Assembly: GCF_003261055.1 (NCBI RefSeq) | Contig: NZ_CP030074.1 | Location: 248,001-312,000, forward strand | Length of the DNA stretch: 64,000 nt | Reading direction: 5' to 3' | DNA from: Streptomyces cadmiisoli | Lineage (GTDB): Bacteria > Actinomycetota > Actinomycetes > Streptomycetales > Streptomycetaceae | Shown: positions 16,598-25,742 of the stretch, piece by piece | Numbering within the stretch: position 1 is the first letter of the stretch | How the letters are laid out: every line of letters begins with the position of its first letter | Notes under the pieces: model-generated | What the model was told of the DNA's origin: nothing | Databases searched by the model: none | What the model saw: only the letters and a program-made list of their open reading frames with translations | Program-made: the position numbers and the translations under genes

Positions 16598-16683
16598 TAA
16601 CAAAAATCAAACTCTGGCGACATCGTGCACGGAGTGCGGGTCCGGGACGACACCCGCTCCGGCACCGATCGAAGGAGCCGCAG

Positions 16684-18147
16684 ATGCTCAGACGCGCCAT
16701 CATCCGGATGCTGGTCGCCGGTACGGCCTTGATCCCCCTGCTGACCGTGGGACCGTCCGCCCATGCGGCGCCGGTCACGGTGACCAACGCGACCCAGTTC
16801 CCCGACACCGACGGCAATCCGGTCCAAGCCCATGGCGGCGGAGTCATCAAGGTCGGCTCCGCGTATTACTGGTTCGGTGAGAACCGCCACGCGAACAACG
16901 ACTTCAAGGCCGTCTCCGTGTACCGCTCGACCGATCTGAAGACCTGGGAATTCCGGCGTGACGTACTGACCCAGGCCAGCGATCCCGAGCTGGCCCTGGC
17001 CGGCATCGAACGGCCGAAGGTCATCTACAACAGCAGCACCGGCAAGTTCGTCATGTGGATGCACAAGGAGGCGAAGGGCGGGGACTACAAGGAGGCGCGC
17101 GCCGCCGTCGCCGTCTCCGACACGGTCGACGGTGACTACGACTGGCAGGGCAGCTTCCGCCCGCCGAGCGGCACCACGTCGCGGGACCAGACGCTGTTCA
17201 AGGACGACGACGGCACCGCGTACCAGATCTCCTCCGGCGACGGCAACGCCGACCTGATCATCTACCGGCTGAACGCGGACTACACCGGTTACGCGGCGGA
17301 CGTCACACCGGTCAACCCCTGGGACGGCCGCTTCCGCGAGGCACCCGCGCTGTTCAAGCGCAACGGCGTCTACTTCATGCTGACGTCGGGCAACAGCGGC
17401 TGGGAGCCCAACCAGCAGCAGTACGCCACCGCCCGGAACATCAACGGGCCGTGGACCAGCATGTCCTCCGTCGGCGGCCCCACCGCCTACGGTTCCCAGA
17501 CCGCGTTCGTGCTGCCGGTCCAGGGCACCTCCGGTACGTCGTACCTCTACATGGGCGACCGCTGGGGCAACTCCGGCCTCATCAACGGCACGGTCAACGA
17601 CTCCCAGTACGTGTGGCTGCCGCTGTCCTTCCCCACCGCCACCACCATGGTCCTGCCGTGGTACCCGCAGGTGTCCATCGACACCGAGGCCGGCACCGTC
17701 AAGGGCGTCGGCGGCGGACCGCACTACACCCTCGCCGCCCGCCACAGCGGCAAGTGCGTGGACATCAGCGACAACTCCGCGAACAACAGCGTCGCCGCCC
17801 TCCAGTACACCTGCAACGGCGGACTCAACCAGCAGTGGCGCACGATCGACGCGGGCGGCGGATACGTCAGCGTCCTCGCCCAGCACAGCGGCAAGTGTCT
17901 GGAAGTGGGCGGCTCCTCCACCGCCGACGGCGCGGCCGTGAAGCAGTACCCCTGCAACTACGGCGCCGGCGGCGACCACCAGGACTGGCTGTTCCAGGAC
18001 CAGGGCAACGGCCACTTCCGCCTGGTGAACCGCAACAGCGGCAAGTGTCTCGACGTGACCGGCGCCTCCGTCGCAGACGGCGCCCAGCTCATCCAGTACA
18101 CCTGCGGCAGCGGCGCCAATCAGCAGTTCAAGCGCACCGCGGTGTGA
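16684..18147 (+). CDS. Secreted GH43-type glycosidase with ricin-B lectin domain
   Basis: A 487-residue exported enzyme. The signal peptide (LRRAIIRMLVAGTALIPLL, cleaved after AHAA) is followed by a five-bladed GH43-like catalytic domain (about 30-345) with AHGGGVIKVGSAYYWFGENR, STDLKTWEF, the SRDQTLFKDDDGTAY blade, REAPALFKRNGVYFM (Glu as likely general acid) and LPWYPQVSID. The C-terminus (about 350-487) is a ricin-type beta-trefoil with three repeats ending in QQWRTI, QDWLF and QQFKRT, each with SGKC[VL] and a Cys pair. The blade sequences resemble the exo-beta-1,3-galactanase branch, so it may attack arabinogalactan side chains. The Shine-Dalgarno GAAGGAG is 7 nt before the ATG. No operon partner. 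Confidence 0.9.
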   Translation: MLRRAIIRMLVAGTALIPLLTVGPSAHAAPVTVTNATQFPDTDGNPVQAHGGGVIKVGSAYYWFGENRHANNDFKAVSVYRSTDLKTWEFRRDVLTQASDPELALAGIERPKVIYNSSTGKFVMWMHKEAKGGDYKEARAAVAVSDTVDGDYDWQGSFRPPSGTTSRDQTLFKDDDGTAYQISSGDGNADLIIYRLNADYTGYAADVTPVNPWDGRFREAPALFKRNGVYFMLTSGNSGWEPNQQQYATARNINGPWTSMSSVGGPTAYGSQTAFVLPVQGTSGTSYLYMGDRWGNSGLINGTVNDSQYVWLPLSFPTATTMVLPWYPQVSIDTEAGTVKGVGGGPHYTLAARHSGKCVDISDNSANNSVAALQYTCNGGLNQQWRTIDAGGGYVSVLAQHSGKCLEVGGSSTADGAAVKQYPCNYGAGGDHQDWLFQDQGNGHFRLVNRNSGKCLDVTGASVADGAQLIQYTCGSGANQQFKRTAV

Positions 18148-18163
18148 CGTCCCGGCACGGGTT

Positions 18164-18207
18164 CCGCCGCACCGTCCACTGACGACCCGTCAGGGGCGGT
18201 GCGGCGG
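18164..18207. terminator. Nested bidirectional terminator
   Basis: An 11-bp perfect stem (18164-18174 with 18197-18207) contains a smaller CTGACG/CGTCAG stem in its loop. It lies 17 nt after the GH43 stop and would also act on leftward transcription leaving the LamG gene. Confidence 0.75.
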
Positions 18208-18345
18208 GAGCGGCTCGCCCAGGGCCACATCGGGCCGGCCTCCCAGCGCTTCCGGATCGAGGCGGCACACGGCACGCTCACGTTCGCGCCGGCCGGGCGA
18301 GGCACGTCCGTGGAGGTCGGGCTGCCCTGTCCGCCTCTGCGGTGA
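18199..18345 (+). pseudogene. Histidine-kinase C-terminal fragment
   Basis: About 45 codons ending in TGA at 18343-18345 read RRERLAQGHIGPASQRFRIE then AAHGTLTFAPAGRGTSVEVG. This is the familiar end of NarL-type sensor kinases (GHIGLASQR...EAAGGTL...G.G.TVEV.LP), carrying the last G box. The rest of the kinase is absent and the upstream part merges with the GH43 terminator. It is a relic of a deleted two-component system. Confidence 0.5.
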
Positions 18346-18405
18346 GCGCAGTCCCTTGTCCGTACGGTGTACGTCCGTACGGCGTTCGTCTTCAGGCGTT
18401 CGTCT

Positions 18406-20316
18406 TCAGGCGTTCGGCCGGGCCTTCGCCAGCGCCGCGACCTCCCACGCGGCCAGCGCCCGGTCGTAGACACGCACGTCGTCGATGCCGCCCCGGAACC
18501 GGTCGGACGGCGCGCCCTCCCACTTGCCGCGGCCCACGCTGAAGGGGCCGCCGGCCGACCACGCGGGCGAGTGCTCGTCCATCTCCTGGAGGGAGCCGTC
18601 CACATAGAGCAGGAGTTCGTCGTCGTCCGCGTCGAACACCGCCGTCAGCAGCTGCCACCGGCCCACCGCGGGCGGGGCGAGGGACAGCGCGTCGCATTCG
18701 TCCTCGTCGACGGAGTCGGCGTGCCCCATGGCCAGGCGCCAGCGGTCGTCGTCGGCGCTGTACTGCAGGAAGAATCCGCTGACGTTCGTCCCGTCCTGCC
18801 CGGCGACCGTCTGGAAGGTGGACTTCGAGGTCAGGCGCACCCAGGCGGAGACCGTGAAGTTCCGCGCCGTGTCGATCACGGGTCCGTCGGACTGGACGTA
18901 GCCGGTCCCGCCGAACTCCATCGAGCCCTCGCGCTGCCCGCTCGACCGCGCGTCCCCGACGAAGCGGCCGCCGGGAGTGCCTCCCACGCGGCCCCGGCCG
19001 TCGTCGAAGTCCCAGCGAAGGTCGGCGCCCGGGACGGCCAGTGTGCGGACGGGGGGAGGGGACTGGCTCGGGCGCGGGCTGGGCTTCGGGCCCGGCGGCT
19101 TCTCGCGCGGAGGGTCCTTGCGGATCGGTGTCTTGTCCCTCTTGGTCTCGGGGGACGGCCCCGGGGTGGACGCGGCAGGACCGTCCGTCCCGGAGTAGCG
19201 GCGATCGCTGAACTGGGGCCGGGCGGCCACCTGCTCACCCGTTTCCTCGGTACCCGGGACGGCCAGCCAGGCGCCGAGGACGATCAGCGCGGCACCGGCG
19301 GACAGCGCACCGAGCGCGACCGGGTTGTTCCGCACCGTCCGCAGCCGGCCCGTAAGCAGGACACCTCGGCTCGGTCGCGTGCCGTGGCCCGGTTCGGGTA
19401 CCGGCCCAGGTGCCGGCTGACGAAGCGTGCGGGCCCGGGACGCCTGGGCGCTCCGGTCGGAGAAGTAGCGGAAGCCGCCCCAGGGGATCAGCGTTTCGGC
19501 GAGCAGCGGGCCGAAGTTCCGCTCGCGCAGCTGGGACAGGTCGCGCAGCGCGTCGGAGCAGTCGAAGCACTCGGCCAGGTGCTCGTCGAGCCCGCTGCTG
19601 ACGGAGGTGACGGCGGCGCGGCGGTGGTTGGCCTCGGACGCGGTGACGAGGATGCGGGTGAAGGGCCGGCAGGCCGGGGCCGCGTACTCGTCGAGCACCG
19701 CGATGAAGGTGTTCCGGAACTTCTCCTCCACGGCGGGTGTCCAGCCCTGGACCACGATCGGTTCGGCCCCCAGATGCCGGGCGACGGTTTCGGGGCCGTC
19801 CTGCTCGACGGCGGTGTGCCACAGGCCGACCCGGAGGCGGACCGGCAGTTGGTGGAAGGCCATCAGCAGGAGGGACTGCTCGTCCTCCTGACCGAGGGTG
19901 GCGTCCGGGCCCGTCAGCCACTCCAGCAGTTCGGCGCTGAGACGTTCCTGCCGGTTGTCGCGGGACCACTCGGCGGCGGTGCGCAGCACCGCGGCGAGTA
20001 CATGCGGACGCCATGCCGTTTCGGAGCCGTTGCCCAGGAAGTCCCGTACGGCGGTCCTGTTCGCGGTGGAGGCGAGCAGGGCCGCACCCTGGGGTGTGGC
20101 CGTGCACCGGGCGGCGTAGGCGAGAGCGGCGTCGAGGTGACGACCGGTCAGTTCACGTCCGGCGGCATCGGCCTCGGGGCCGCTGCCCGCGGCCGTCCGG
20201 GCCAGGGTGAGGTCGCAGAATCCTGACACGGTCGCGGCGGGCTCGGGCGGTGGGGCCGTGCCGTCCCACCAGCCGGTTCGCTCCCGCTCTCCGTTCCGAG
20301 GCACGTACCGAGGCAT
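18406..20316 (-). CDS. Membrane protein: zinc-finger-like cytoplasmic part and extracellular LamG domain
   Basis: A 636-residue single-pass protein. The cytoplasmic half (about 1-310) is helical, with sigma-factor-like segments (FHQLPVRLRVGLWHTAVEQ) and an anti-sigma-type zinc motif LDEHLAECFDCSDALRDL. One membrane segment (NPVALGALSAGAALIVLGAW) follows. A long Pro/Ser/Lys linker (KPSPRPSQSPPP) leads to an extracellular LamG/concanavalin-A-like domain with MEFGGTGYVQSDGP, FTVSAWVRLTSKSTFQTVAG, RWQLLTAVFDADDDELLLYV and GIDDVRVYDRALAAWEVAAL. So an outer sugar-binding-type module is tied to an inner regulator-like module. The start is the ATG at 20314-20316 with GAGGAG about 9 nt upstream. Its 5' end lies 30 bp downstream of the MHYT gene; the two may be one operon. 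Ligand and partner are unknown. Confidence 0.8.
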   Translation of the reverse strand: MPRYVPRNGERERTGWWDGTAPPPEPAATVSGFCDLTLARTAAGSGPEADAAGRELTGRHLDAALAYAARCTATPQGAALLASTANRTAVRDFLGNGSETAWRPHVLAAVLRTAAEWSRDNRQERLSAELLEWLTGPDATLGQEDEQSLLLMAFHQLPVRLRVGLWHTAVEQDGPETVARHLGAEPIVVQGWTPAVEEKFRNTFIAVLDEYAAPACRPFTRILVTASEANHRRAAVTSVSSGLDEHLAECFDCSDALRDLSQLRERNFGPLLAETLIPWGGFRYFSDRSAQASRARTLRQPAPGPVPEPGHGTRPSRGVLLTGRLRTVRNNPVALGALSAGAALIVLGAWLAVPGTEETGEQVAARPQFSDRRYSGTDGPAASTPGPSPETKRDKTPIRKDPPREKPPGPKPSPRPSQSPPPVRTLAVPGADLRWDFDDGRGRVGGTPGGRFVGDARSSGQREGSMEFGGTGYVQSDGPVIDTARNFTVSAWVRLTSKSTFQTVAGQDGTNVSGFFLQYSADDDRWRLAMGHADSVDEDECDALSLAPPAVGRWQLLTAVFDADDDELLLYVDGSLQEMDEHSPAWSAGGPFSVGRGKWEGAPSDRFRGGIDDVRVYDRALAAWEVAALAKARPNA

Positions 20317-20346
20317 GTGACATCTCCTCATTCGCTGTGCGACACG

Positions 20347-21249
20347 TCACCGGCGACCACGGTGTCCCGGTCTTTCGAAGGTGTGCGTGCCGGCGCCTCG
20401 CGCGGCGTGGTCCGGCTGCGTCGTGAGGTCCGCGGGGGGCGGCGGCACGCCGGGGCCGGGCCGCCGGTGGACGGCCCCGGTGGGGCGAACGGGGGCGGGG
20501 CCGAGCTCCTGTTCGTCCTCGCCCCCCACGACCAAGGGGTCGAACATGACGATGCAGGCCGTGAGCAGCATGAAGAACACGGGGCCCGTCAGCATGGGCA
20601 GCAGCGTGGACAGCGGGGAGTGCCCGTGCGAGTCGGGCGCGTGGCTGTCGGGGTGGTAGCTCAGTGCGGCCATCGAGGTGTAGTGCATACCGGACACGGC
20701 GACGGCCAGCACGAGACCGGCACCGAGAGACGCCCGGAAGCGGCGTGTCCTGACCGACGCCCGCAGCGCGGTGGTGGCGGCCCCGACGGCGATGGCCAGC
20801 GACAGCACCACCATGCTGGTGTCGAACCGGAAACTGCCGCTGGTGCGCATCGCGGCCATACCGACGTAGTGCATGCCCGCCACGCCGAGGCCGGTCACCG
20901 GCCCCGCCACCCACAGGGCAGGCGAGGTGGCTCCGGCGTACCCGACGACGAACACGCCCATGCCCACCACGACGACCGCGATGACCAGGCTGAGCACCGT
21001 CAGGCCCGTGTCGTAGGTGAGGTGGGTGTCCTCGATCGTGAAGCCCATCATGGCCATGAAGTGCATGGTCCATATGCCGCACCCGATGGACGCCCCGCCG
21101 AGGGCGAGCCAGCCCGGTTTCCAGCCGCGTCTGTGGTGCAGTGTCCGCACCATGCACCGCAGGCCGAGGGACGATCCCAGCCACGCCATGAGATATGCGG
21201 CCACCGGGGTGACCGCTCCGTACCTGAATCCGTCGATCTCGCCGGACAT
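20347..21249 (-). CDS. MHYT-domain membrane sensor protein
   Basis: A 300-residue integral membrane protein with about seven transmembrane helices. It shows the MHYT signature three times: CGIWTMHFMAMMGF, VAGMHYVGMAAM and VSGMHYTSMAAL. In the family the conserved Met/His residues are thought to bind a metal (copper) and to sense oxygen, CO or NO. There is no GGDEF/EAL or other output domain; the C-terminus (about 255-300) is a Pro/Arg-rich cytoplasmic tail. The ATG at 21247-21249 has GAGAGGG directly upstream. It lies upstream of the LamG/zinc-finger membrane gene on the same strand, which may receive its signal. The 294 bp upstream (21250-21543) hold no gene. Confidence 0.9.
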   Translation of the reverse strand: MSGEIDGFRYGAVTPVAAYLMAWLGSSLGLRCMVRTLHHRRGWKPGWLALGGASIGCGIWTMHFMAMMGFTIEDTHLTYDTGLTVLSLVIAVVVVGMGVFVVGYAGATSPALWVAGPVTGLGVAGMHYVGMAAMRTSGSFRFDTSMVVLSLAIAVGAATTALRASVRTRRFRASLGAGLVLAVAVSGMHYTSMAALSYHPDSHAPDSHGHSPLSTLLPMLTGPVFFMLLTACIVMFDPLVVGGEDEQELGPAPVRPTGAVHRRPGPGVPPPPADLTTQPDHAARGAGTHTFERPGHRGRR

Positions 21250-21543
21250 CCCTCTCGCTTCCAACTCGCTTTCCCGGAAGAGACTTTCGCGGGGCCCTGG
21301 CCGGATCAAGCCGGAGCCGGCGGCCGGTGCGCGCCTGGAGAAGGGGACGCGGTGCGGGGCCGGGCTGCCCTAGAGGGCATCCCGGCTGCTCACTGCCCGC
21401 ATCGGATCGGCCCGCCGTGCGCGGGCACCACCCGGGACGCCTCCGGATGCCGTCGAACGGCCTTCGAAGTGATCACCGTTTTGATTGGTTCGAGGCCGGG
21501 CGCGGCGCTGCGGGGCCGCCAAGGGTGAGTCGCGCGCCGTGCT

Positions 21544-24279
21544 TCACATCTGGCGGGACTGCATCAGGTCGCGCAGTTCCCGGCGGCCGCTGATGTCGTT
21601 CCTCGCGTAGATGTTGCCCAGGTGGTACTCGACCGTCTTGACGCTGAGGTAGAGCCGCGCGGCGATCTCACGGTTCGTCCAGCCGAGCGCGACCAGGCCC
21701 GCGACGTCGCGCTCCCGGTCCGTCAAGGTCTCCCAGAAGTCCGCTCCGGCCACCGGCGCCGCGGTGCCGGCGTCCTCCAGCAGGGTGCCGCACTGCTGCC
21801 GGTACGGCTCGGCCCCGAGGCGCGCGAACACCTTCTCGGCGGTGCGCAGATGCTCACGGGCCCGTTCCGTCTCACCGGCCTCCATCAGCAGCGCGCCGAG
21901 GTCCTGCCGCATGAGCGCCTTGTACGCCACGGGGTCACCGCCGCGCGGCGGCACGGCGAGCCCTTCCTCGTACGCGGCGGCGCCCGCGGCCGGGTCGTCG
22001 GCGGCCGCGATGGCTCCCCTGACCCAGTGGACCACCACCGGAACGAGCGCGCCGCGCGGTTCCGCCGCCTCCAGTTCGTTCAGGACGGACCGCGCCCGGT
22101 CGAGATCACCGGTGCGCGCCGACGCCACCCCGAGCAGGGGCATGTGCCGCACGCTGTACAGGCGCGAACGACCCGTGTTGGCCAGCTCGTCCACGGCCGG
22201 GGCGAGAGCGGCGATCGTCTCCTCGAAGTCCCCCGCCGCGAACGCCACCGTCGCGCGAGTGGCCGCCAGATGGAAACTCGGCCCCGAGAAGTCCGCCGAG
22301 GCCTCCAGCGACAGCGCTTCCCGCAACGCGTCCCGGGCCGCCTCGGACCGGCCGCTGAAAGCGTGCAGCGTGGCGATGAAGCAGTGCAGATTGAAGAAGT
22401 CCGCCGGGCGGCCCGTGGTGTGCGCGATGTCCAGTGCGACGGAGAGGTTGCGCCGGGCCTCGTCCCACTCGCCGAGCGCGAGAAGACACCAGAGGCTGTG
22501 GGTCAGCGCCGTGACACTGCTGATCCGCGACACTCCCAGTTCGCGCCGCCGGGCCGCCGCCGAGAGATCGGACACGGCGCCGGTCAGATCACCCGAGAGC
22601 GCGCGGAACAGCCCGCGGTAGATGAGGGTGTCGGTGTGAGTGGCCGGAACGCGCGCGGGAAGTTCCGGCAGATGGTCGAGATGGCTCAGGCCGCGGCCCG
22701 GCCCGCCCAGGAGCGCGTGCGCGTACGCCCGGTTCGCCTCGGCCAGGCCCCGCACCACGTCGTCCGCCGCGTGCCGCAGAGCGAACTCGGAGGTGCTCAG
22801 CGCCTCCTGCCCCAGCCCGAGGGAACCCTTCGCCACCCCCAACTCGGCCGCGGCGTAGGCCGCCTGGGCCAGGTCGCCGCGCGCGGTGTAGGTGTCGCGG
22901 GCGAGGCTCAGGTAGGTGGAGGCCAGCGCGTCCCTGCCCTTGGCCAGACTCAACAGGCCCAGCGCCTCGTCCCGCTGCGGCCCCGGCGAGGTCCTGAGCA
23001 CCGCGTCCTCGTGGCGCTGCGCGGTACGCGGCTGGCCCCCCGTGACCTGGAGCCGCACCGCCAGGAGCAGCGCGCCCTGCCGGCGCCGGCTGTCCGGGTC
23101 GACCTGGGACGACGCCACCAGATGGTCGGCGGCCAGCGCGGCATGACCGGCTCGCGCCTCATGTGCCGCGGCTCCGCGCAGATCGTCCGCCAGGGAGGCG
23201 TCGTACGTCTCGGTCGCCGCGACCCGATGGCGCCATGCCGCTGGCGGCTCCAGCAGTGCGGCGGCGCGCAGGTGCATCCGGTTGCGCTCCGGCCGGGGGA
23301 TCGCCGCGTACAGCGCGTCCCGCTGGCCGACGTGCACCAGGTGCAGCGTGGGCACCTGGTCCGGCACCCACGTCGCCGCGTGCTGCTCCACCAGGATCTC
23401 CGCGTCGGCGCCGACCGAGTCCGAGTCGAGCAGCAGGCTCAGGAGCGGGACCGCGGCCGGGGTGTCGAGGACCGCGAGCATGTTCAGGATGGCCAGGCTT
23501 CTCGGAGGGAAGGCGCGGGACCACGCGCCGACGGCGTCGCTGAGGGACGAGGGCACGCGGATGGCGGCCGGATCGTCGGGCAGTTTCCCGCCGTACGCCC
23601 CGATCGCGGCCTCCAGGAAGAGGGGGTTGCCGTGGCTCCACACGGCGAGACTGCGCAGCCTCGCCTCGGAGTGCGGGCGCGCGGTGCGGTCCTCGACGAA
23701 CTCCCGCGTCTCGGACGGCGTGAAACCGGTGAGCTGGATGCGGTCCGATTCCGGCACCAGGTCCGGCAGCCCCATGCTCTGCTCGGTGCGGGCCGCGTGC
23801 TGGGTGCAGATGACCGTCAGGATCCGCTCCGCGTCCTGGCGGAGCAGGGCGAACCCGATCGACTGGAGGGATTCGAGGTCGATCCGGTGGGCGTCGTCCA
23901 GCCAGAAGAGCACCGGGGAGGTTTCCTGCGACGTGTCGAGCAGGTCGATGACCGCGCCGCCTATGTCGAGCACCGACGACTGCGGGCCGACCGGTTCGTG
24001 CTCGTGAGCCGACAGATGCCCGGCTCCGTCGGCGAGGAGTCCGGTGACCGTGTAGAAGGGCAGATCGGCTTTCGGCGGGACGTCCCATGCCCTGAGGACC
24101 GTGAATTCCTTGGCGGCCATTTCCGCGAAATGGTCGACGAGCGCCGTCTTGCCCATCCCCGTCGCACCGGAGACCGTGACCACCCGGGGAATTCCACGGG
24201 CCGCCATTCGGGCCGCGTTCCGCAGGGTGCGCAGTTCCTCGGTGCGCCCGATGAACCGATGGCCTCGAGACTCGTCCAT
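21544..24279 (-). CDS. LAL-type LuxR-family transcriptional regulator
   Basis: A 911-residue large ATP-binding LuxR regulator. The N-terminal AAA/STAND ATPase (about 5-330) has Walker A SGATGMGKTALVDHF, Walker B PVLFWLDDAHRID and sensor-like LTVICTQHAART. The middle (about 350-830) is helical TPR-like sequence (AAYAAAELGVAKGSLGLG, GLFRALSGDLTGAVSDLS). The C-terminus is a GerE/LuxR helix-turn-helix: LTDRERDVAGLVALGWTNRE, then IAARLYLSVKTVEYHLGNIY. Such proteins activate specialised-metabolite or sugar-use genes after binding a ligand and ATP. GTG 24285 and ATG 24279 are both in frame; AGGGG stands 6 nt before the ATG. The target is not evident; the MacAB-like operon starts 870 bp away in the opposite direction. 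Confidence 0.92.
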   Translation of the reverse strand: MDESRGHRFIGRTEELRTLRNAARMAARGIPRVVTVSGATGMGKTALVDHFAEMAAKEFTVLRAWDVPPKADLPFYTVTGLLADGAGHLSAHEHEPVGPQSSVLDIGGAVIDLLDTSQETSPVLFWLDDAHRIDLESLQSIGFALLRQDAERILTVICTQHAARTEQSMGLPDLVPESDRIQLTGFTPSETREFVEDRTARPHSEARLRSLAVWSHGNPLFLEAAIGAYGGKLPDDPAAIRVPSSLSDAVGAWSRAFPPRSLAILNMLAVLDTPAAVPLLSLLLDSDSVGADAEILVEQHAATWVPDQVPTLHLVHVGQRDALYAAIPRPERNRMHLRAAALLEPPAAWRHRVAATETYDASLADDLRGAAAHEARAGHAALAADHLVASSQVDPDSRRRQGALLLAVRLQVTGGQPRTAQRHEDAVLRTSPGPQRDEALGLLSLAKGRDALASTYLSLARDTYTARGDLAQAAYAAAELGVAKGSLGLGQEALSTSEFALRHAADDVVRGLAEANRAYAHALLGGPGRGLSHLDHLPELPARVPATHTDTLIYRGLFRALSGDLTGAVSDLSAAARRRELGVSRISSVTALTHSLWCLLALGEWDEARRNLSVALDIAHTTGRPADFFNLHCFIATLHAFSGRSEAARDALREALSLEASADFSGPSFHLAATRATVAFAAGDFEETIAALAPAVDELANTGRSRLYSVRHMPLLGVASARTGDLDRARSVLNELEAAEPRGALVPVVVHWVRGAIAAADDPAAGAAAYEEGLAVPPRGGDPVAYKALMRQDLGALLMEAGETERAREHLRTAEKVFARLGAEPYRQQCGTLLEDAGTAAPVAGADFWETLTDRERDVAGLVALGWTNREIAARLYLSVKTVEYHLGNIYARNDISGRRELRDLMQSRQM

Positions 24280-24594
24280 GCGCACCCCTCGATGCTGAGG
24301 CTCGGCGGGCTCAGCAGTTCTTCGCAGTCTACTGAATTCCGCTGTGCAGCCGGTGGAACGGCACGGTAGGGGCCGGTGAGGATCCTCCGATCGGAATCGC
24401 CATTCGCTTCCGAACCCTGACGGTTTCCGGACCGGTGCGCGTGATGAATTCCGGAACCCGGTCCCTTTGGTCCCTGCCCACCTGAAGTGAACACCCTCCC
24501 ACCTGCACTTCTTCTATCGCGGTCGCGGCTGGTGGCCAGGGATTCACCGGCGTATGTCCGGAGCCCCGGCCGATGATGCCGGACCGGGTGTTTC

Positions 24595-25175
24595 GTGAAC
24601 GTATGGAAAATCGCTGACCGGGACGCAATGGGCGGTTCGCTGGAATGGTGCCCGCGACCGGCCGCCGGCTTCCCCCTTCCCCCGGACCCCGGCGCCGGTC
24701 GCACCACATATTTCTTCTCGGCTCTGCGGCTTCGCGGCTTCGTGTCTGTGCGGTTTCGCGGCTTCGCGGCAGGAGCCGGCCACGGGAGGCTTTCATGAAT
24801 GCGTCGGTTCACGGGCGAGACGTGACGGGGGACGCGGCCGGCGCCGTCGCGCTGCCGCAGCCGCGCCCCGACACGGGCGGCGAACCCGCACGCCGCAGGC
24901 GTCCGTCGGGCTGGCGGCGTTCGGTTCCGGCACTGGTCGCGGTTCCGCCGCCCTGAGAAGGCGGGCGGGCCCGCGCGCCGCACACCTTGCGAAAACGTAA
25001 GGAGATTTCCTGACCGGCGCGCAACAGGCGGTCCGGTCCAATGACGTTCGTGACCGGTCGCCGGCGACCTGCATCCCCCCAGGGTTCCGGCGCCGGTCAC
25101 ACCAAGTCGTAGCGGCTCCGTGAGCGGGGCCCGTTTCTGGAGGCATCCATGAATTCGTCGGTCCGCGCCTGGCGT
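24595..25175 (+). repeat. Diverged tandem duplication of a promoter/start region
   Basis: The 870-bp space between the LAL gene and the lipoprotein gene holds two related copies of a control region. Copy A is at 24595-24710 and 24784-24815; copy B is at 24991-25107 and 25138-25169. Shared landmarks in order are GAACGTATGG/AAACGTAAGG, TGACCGG, GCAA..GGCGGT, CGGCGCCGGTC, a GGAGGC Shine-Dalgarno, and an ATGAA[TT/TG]CGTCGGT start. Copy A has an extra ~40 bp rich in GCGGCTTC repeats (about 24725-24772). Only copy B is followed by a full gene. Confidence 0.65.
24795..24956 (+). pseudogene. Decayed duplicate of the lipoprotein gene start
   Basis: A 53-codon frame follows the copy-A start (begins MNASVHGRDVTGDAAGAVA, ends SVPALVAVPPP). 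Its Shine-Dalgarno and first codons match those of the gene at 25149 (MNSSVRAWRRG), but it then diverges into Arg/Pro-rich sequence without a lipobox. It is most simply a relic of duplication; a small real peptide cannot be excluded. Confidence 0.35.
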
Positions 25176-25742
25176 CGGGGCCTGGCCACCACAGCCGCCG
25201 TGTTGTTGCTGGGCACGGGCGCGGTCGCCTGTGGTGGCGACGACAAGCCCGCCGCGAACGAGAGCTCGGCGGCCGACGCCGGCTCGAACGACGACGGGGC
25301 CGGTGGCGCGAACGCGGGCGCCGCGGACGACACCGGCGACGACGGTGCGTCGGGAAACTCCGACGGCGTCAAGTACGCCGCCTGTATGCGCGAGAACGGT
25401 GTGGATGTCGCGGACCCGAAGCCGGGTGAGCAGCCCCAGGTGCCCGAGGGAGTCGCGCGGTCCGTCCTGGACAAGGCGGAGGAGAAGTGCGGTGATGCGC
25501 CGGGTGGCCAGGAGGCCGGCAGCGGCGGACTGGCCGACGACCCGAAGCTGGAGGAACTCTCCCTCGCGAACCAGAAGTGCCTGCGTGAGAACGGCTACGA
25601 GGTGCCGGAGACCAAGGAAGGCCAGGGCGGTGCGCCGAAGATGCCGGGCGAGGACCCCGTCCTGGACCGGGCGATGGCGGCCTGCAAGGCGACGGGCGAT
25701 GCGTTGAAGGACTACATCGAGCGGAAGATGGGGCAGAAGTGA
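25149..25742 (+). CDS. Lipoprotein with duplicated Cys motif, MacAB-operon first gene
   Basis: A 197-residue exported lipoprotein. The signal RRGLATTAAVLLLGTGAVAC gives a lipid-modified Cys near residue 28, and an acidic Gly/Asp/Ala-rich linker follows. The folded part contains two copies of a short motif: AACMRENGVDVADPKPGEQP... ending EEKC, and KCLRENGYEVPETKEGQG... ending MAAC. Each copy starts and ends in Cys, so two disulfides are likely. The ATG has TGGAGGC upstream. Its stop overlaps the adaptor gene start (GTGA), making it the first gene of a four-gene export operon. It may be the periplasm-side substrate binder or a sensor; this is inferred from position only. Confidence 0.85.
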   Translation: MNSSVRAWRRGLATTAAVLLLGTGAVACGGDDKPAANESSAADAGSNDDGAGGANAGAADDTGDDGASGNSDGVKYAACMRENGVDVADPKPGEQPQVPEGVARSVLDKAEEKCGDAPGGQEAGSGGLADDPKLEELSLANQKCLRENGYEVPETKEGQGGAPKMPGEDPVLDRAMAACKATGDALKDYIERKMGQK

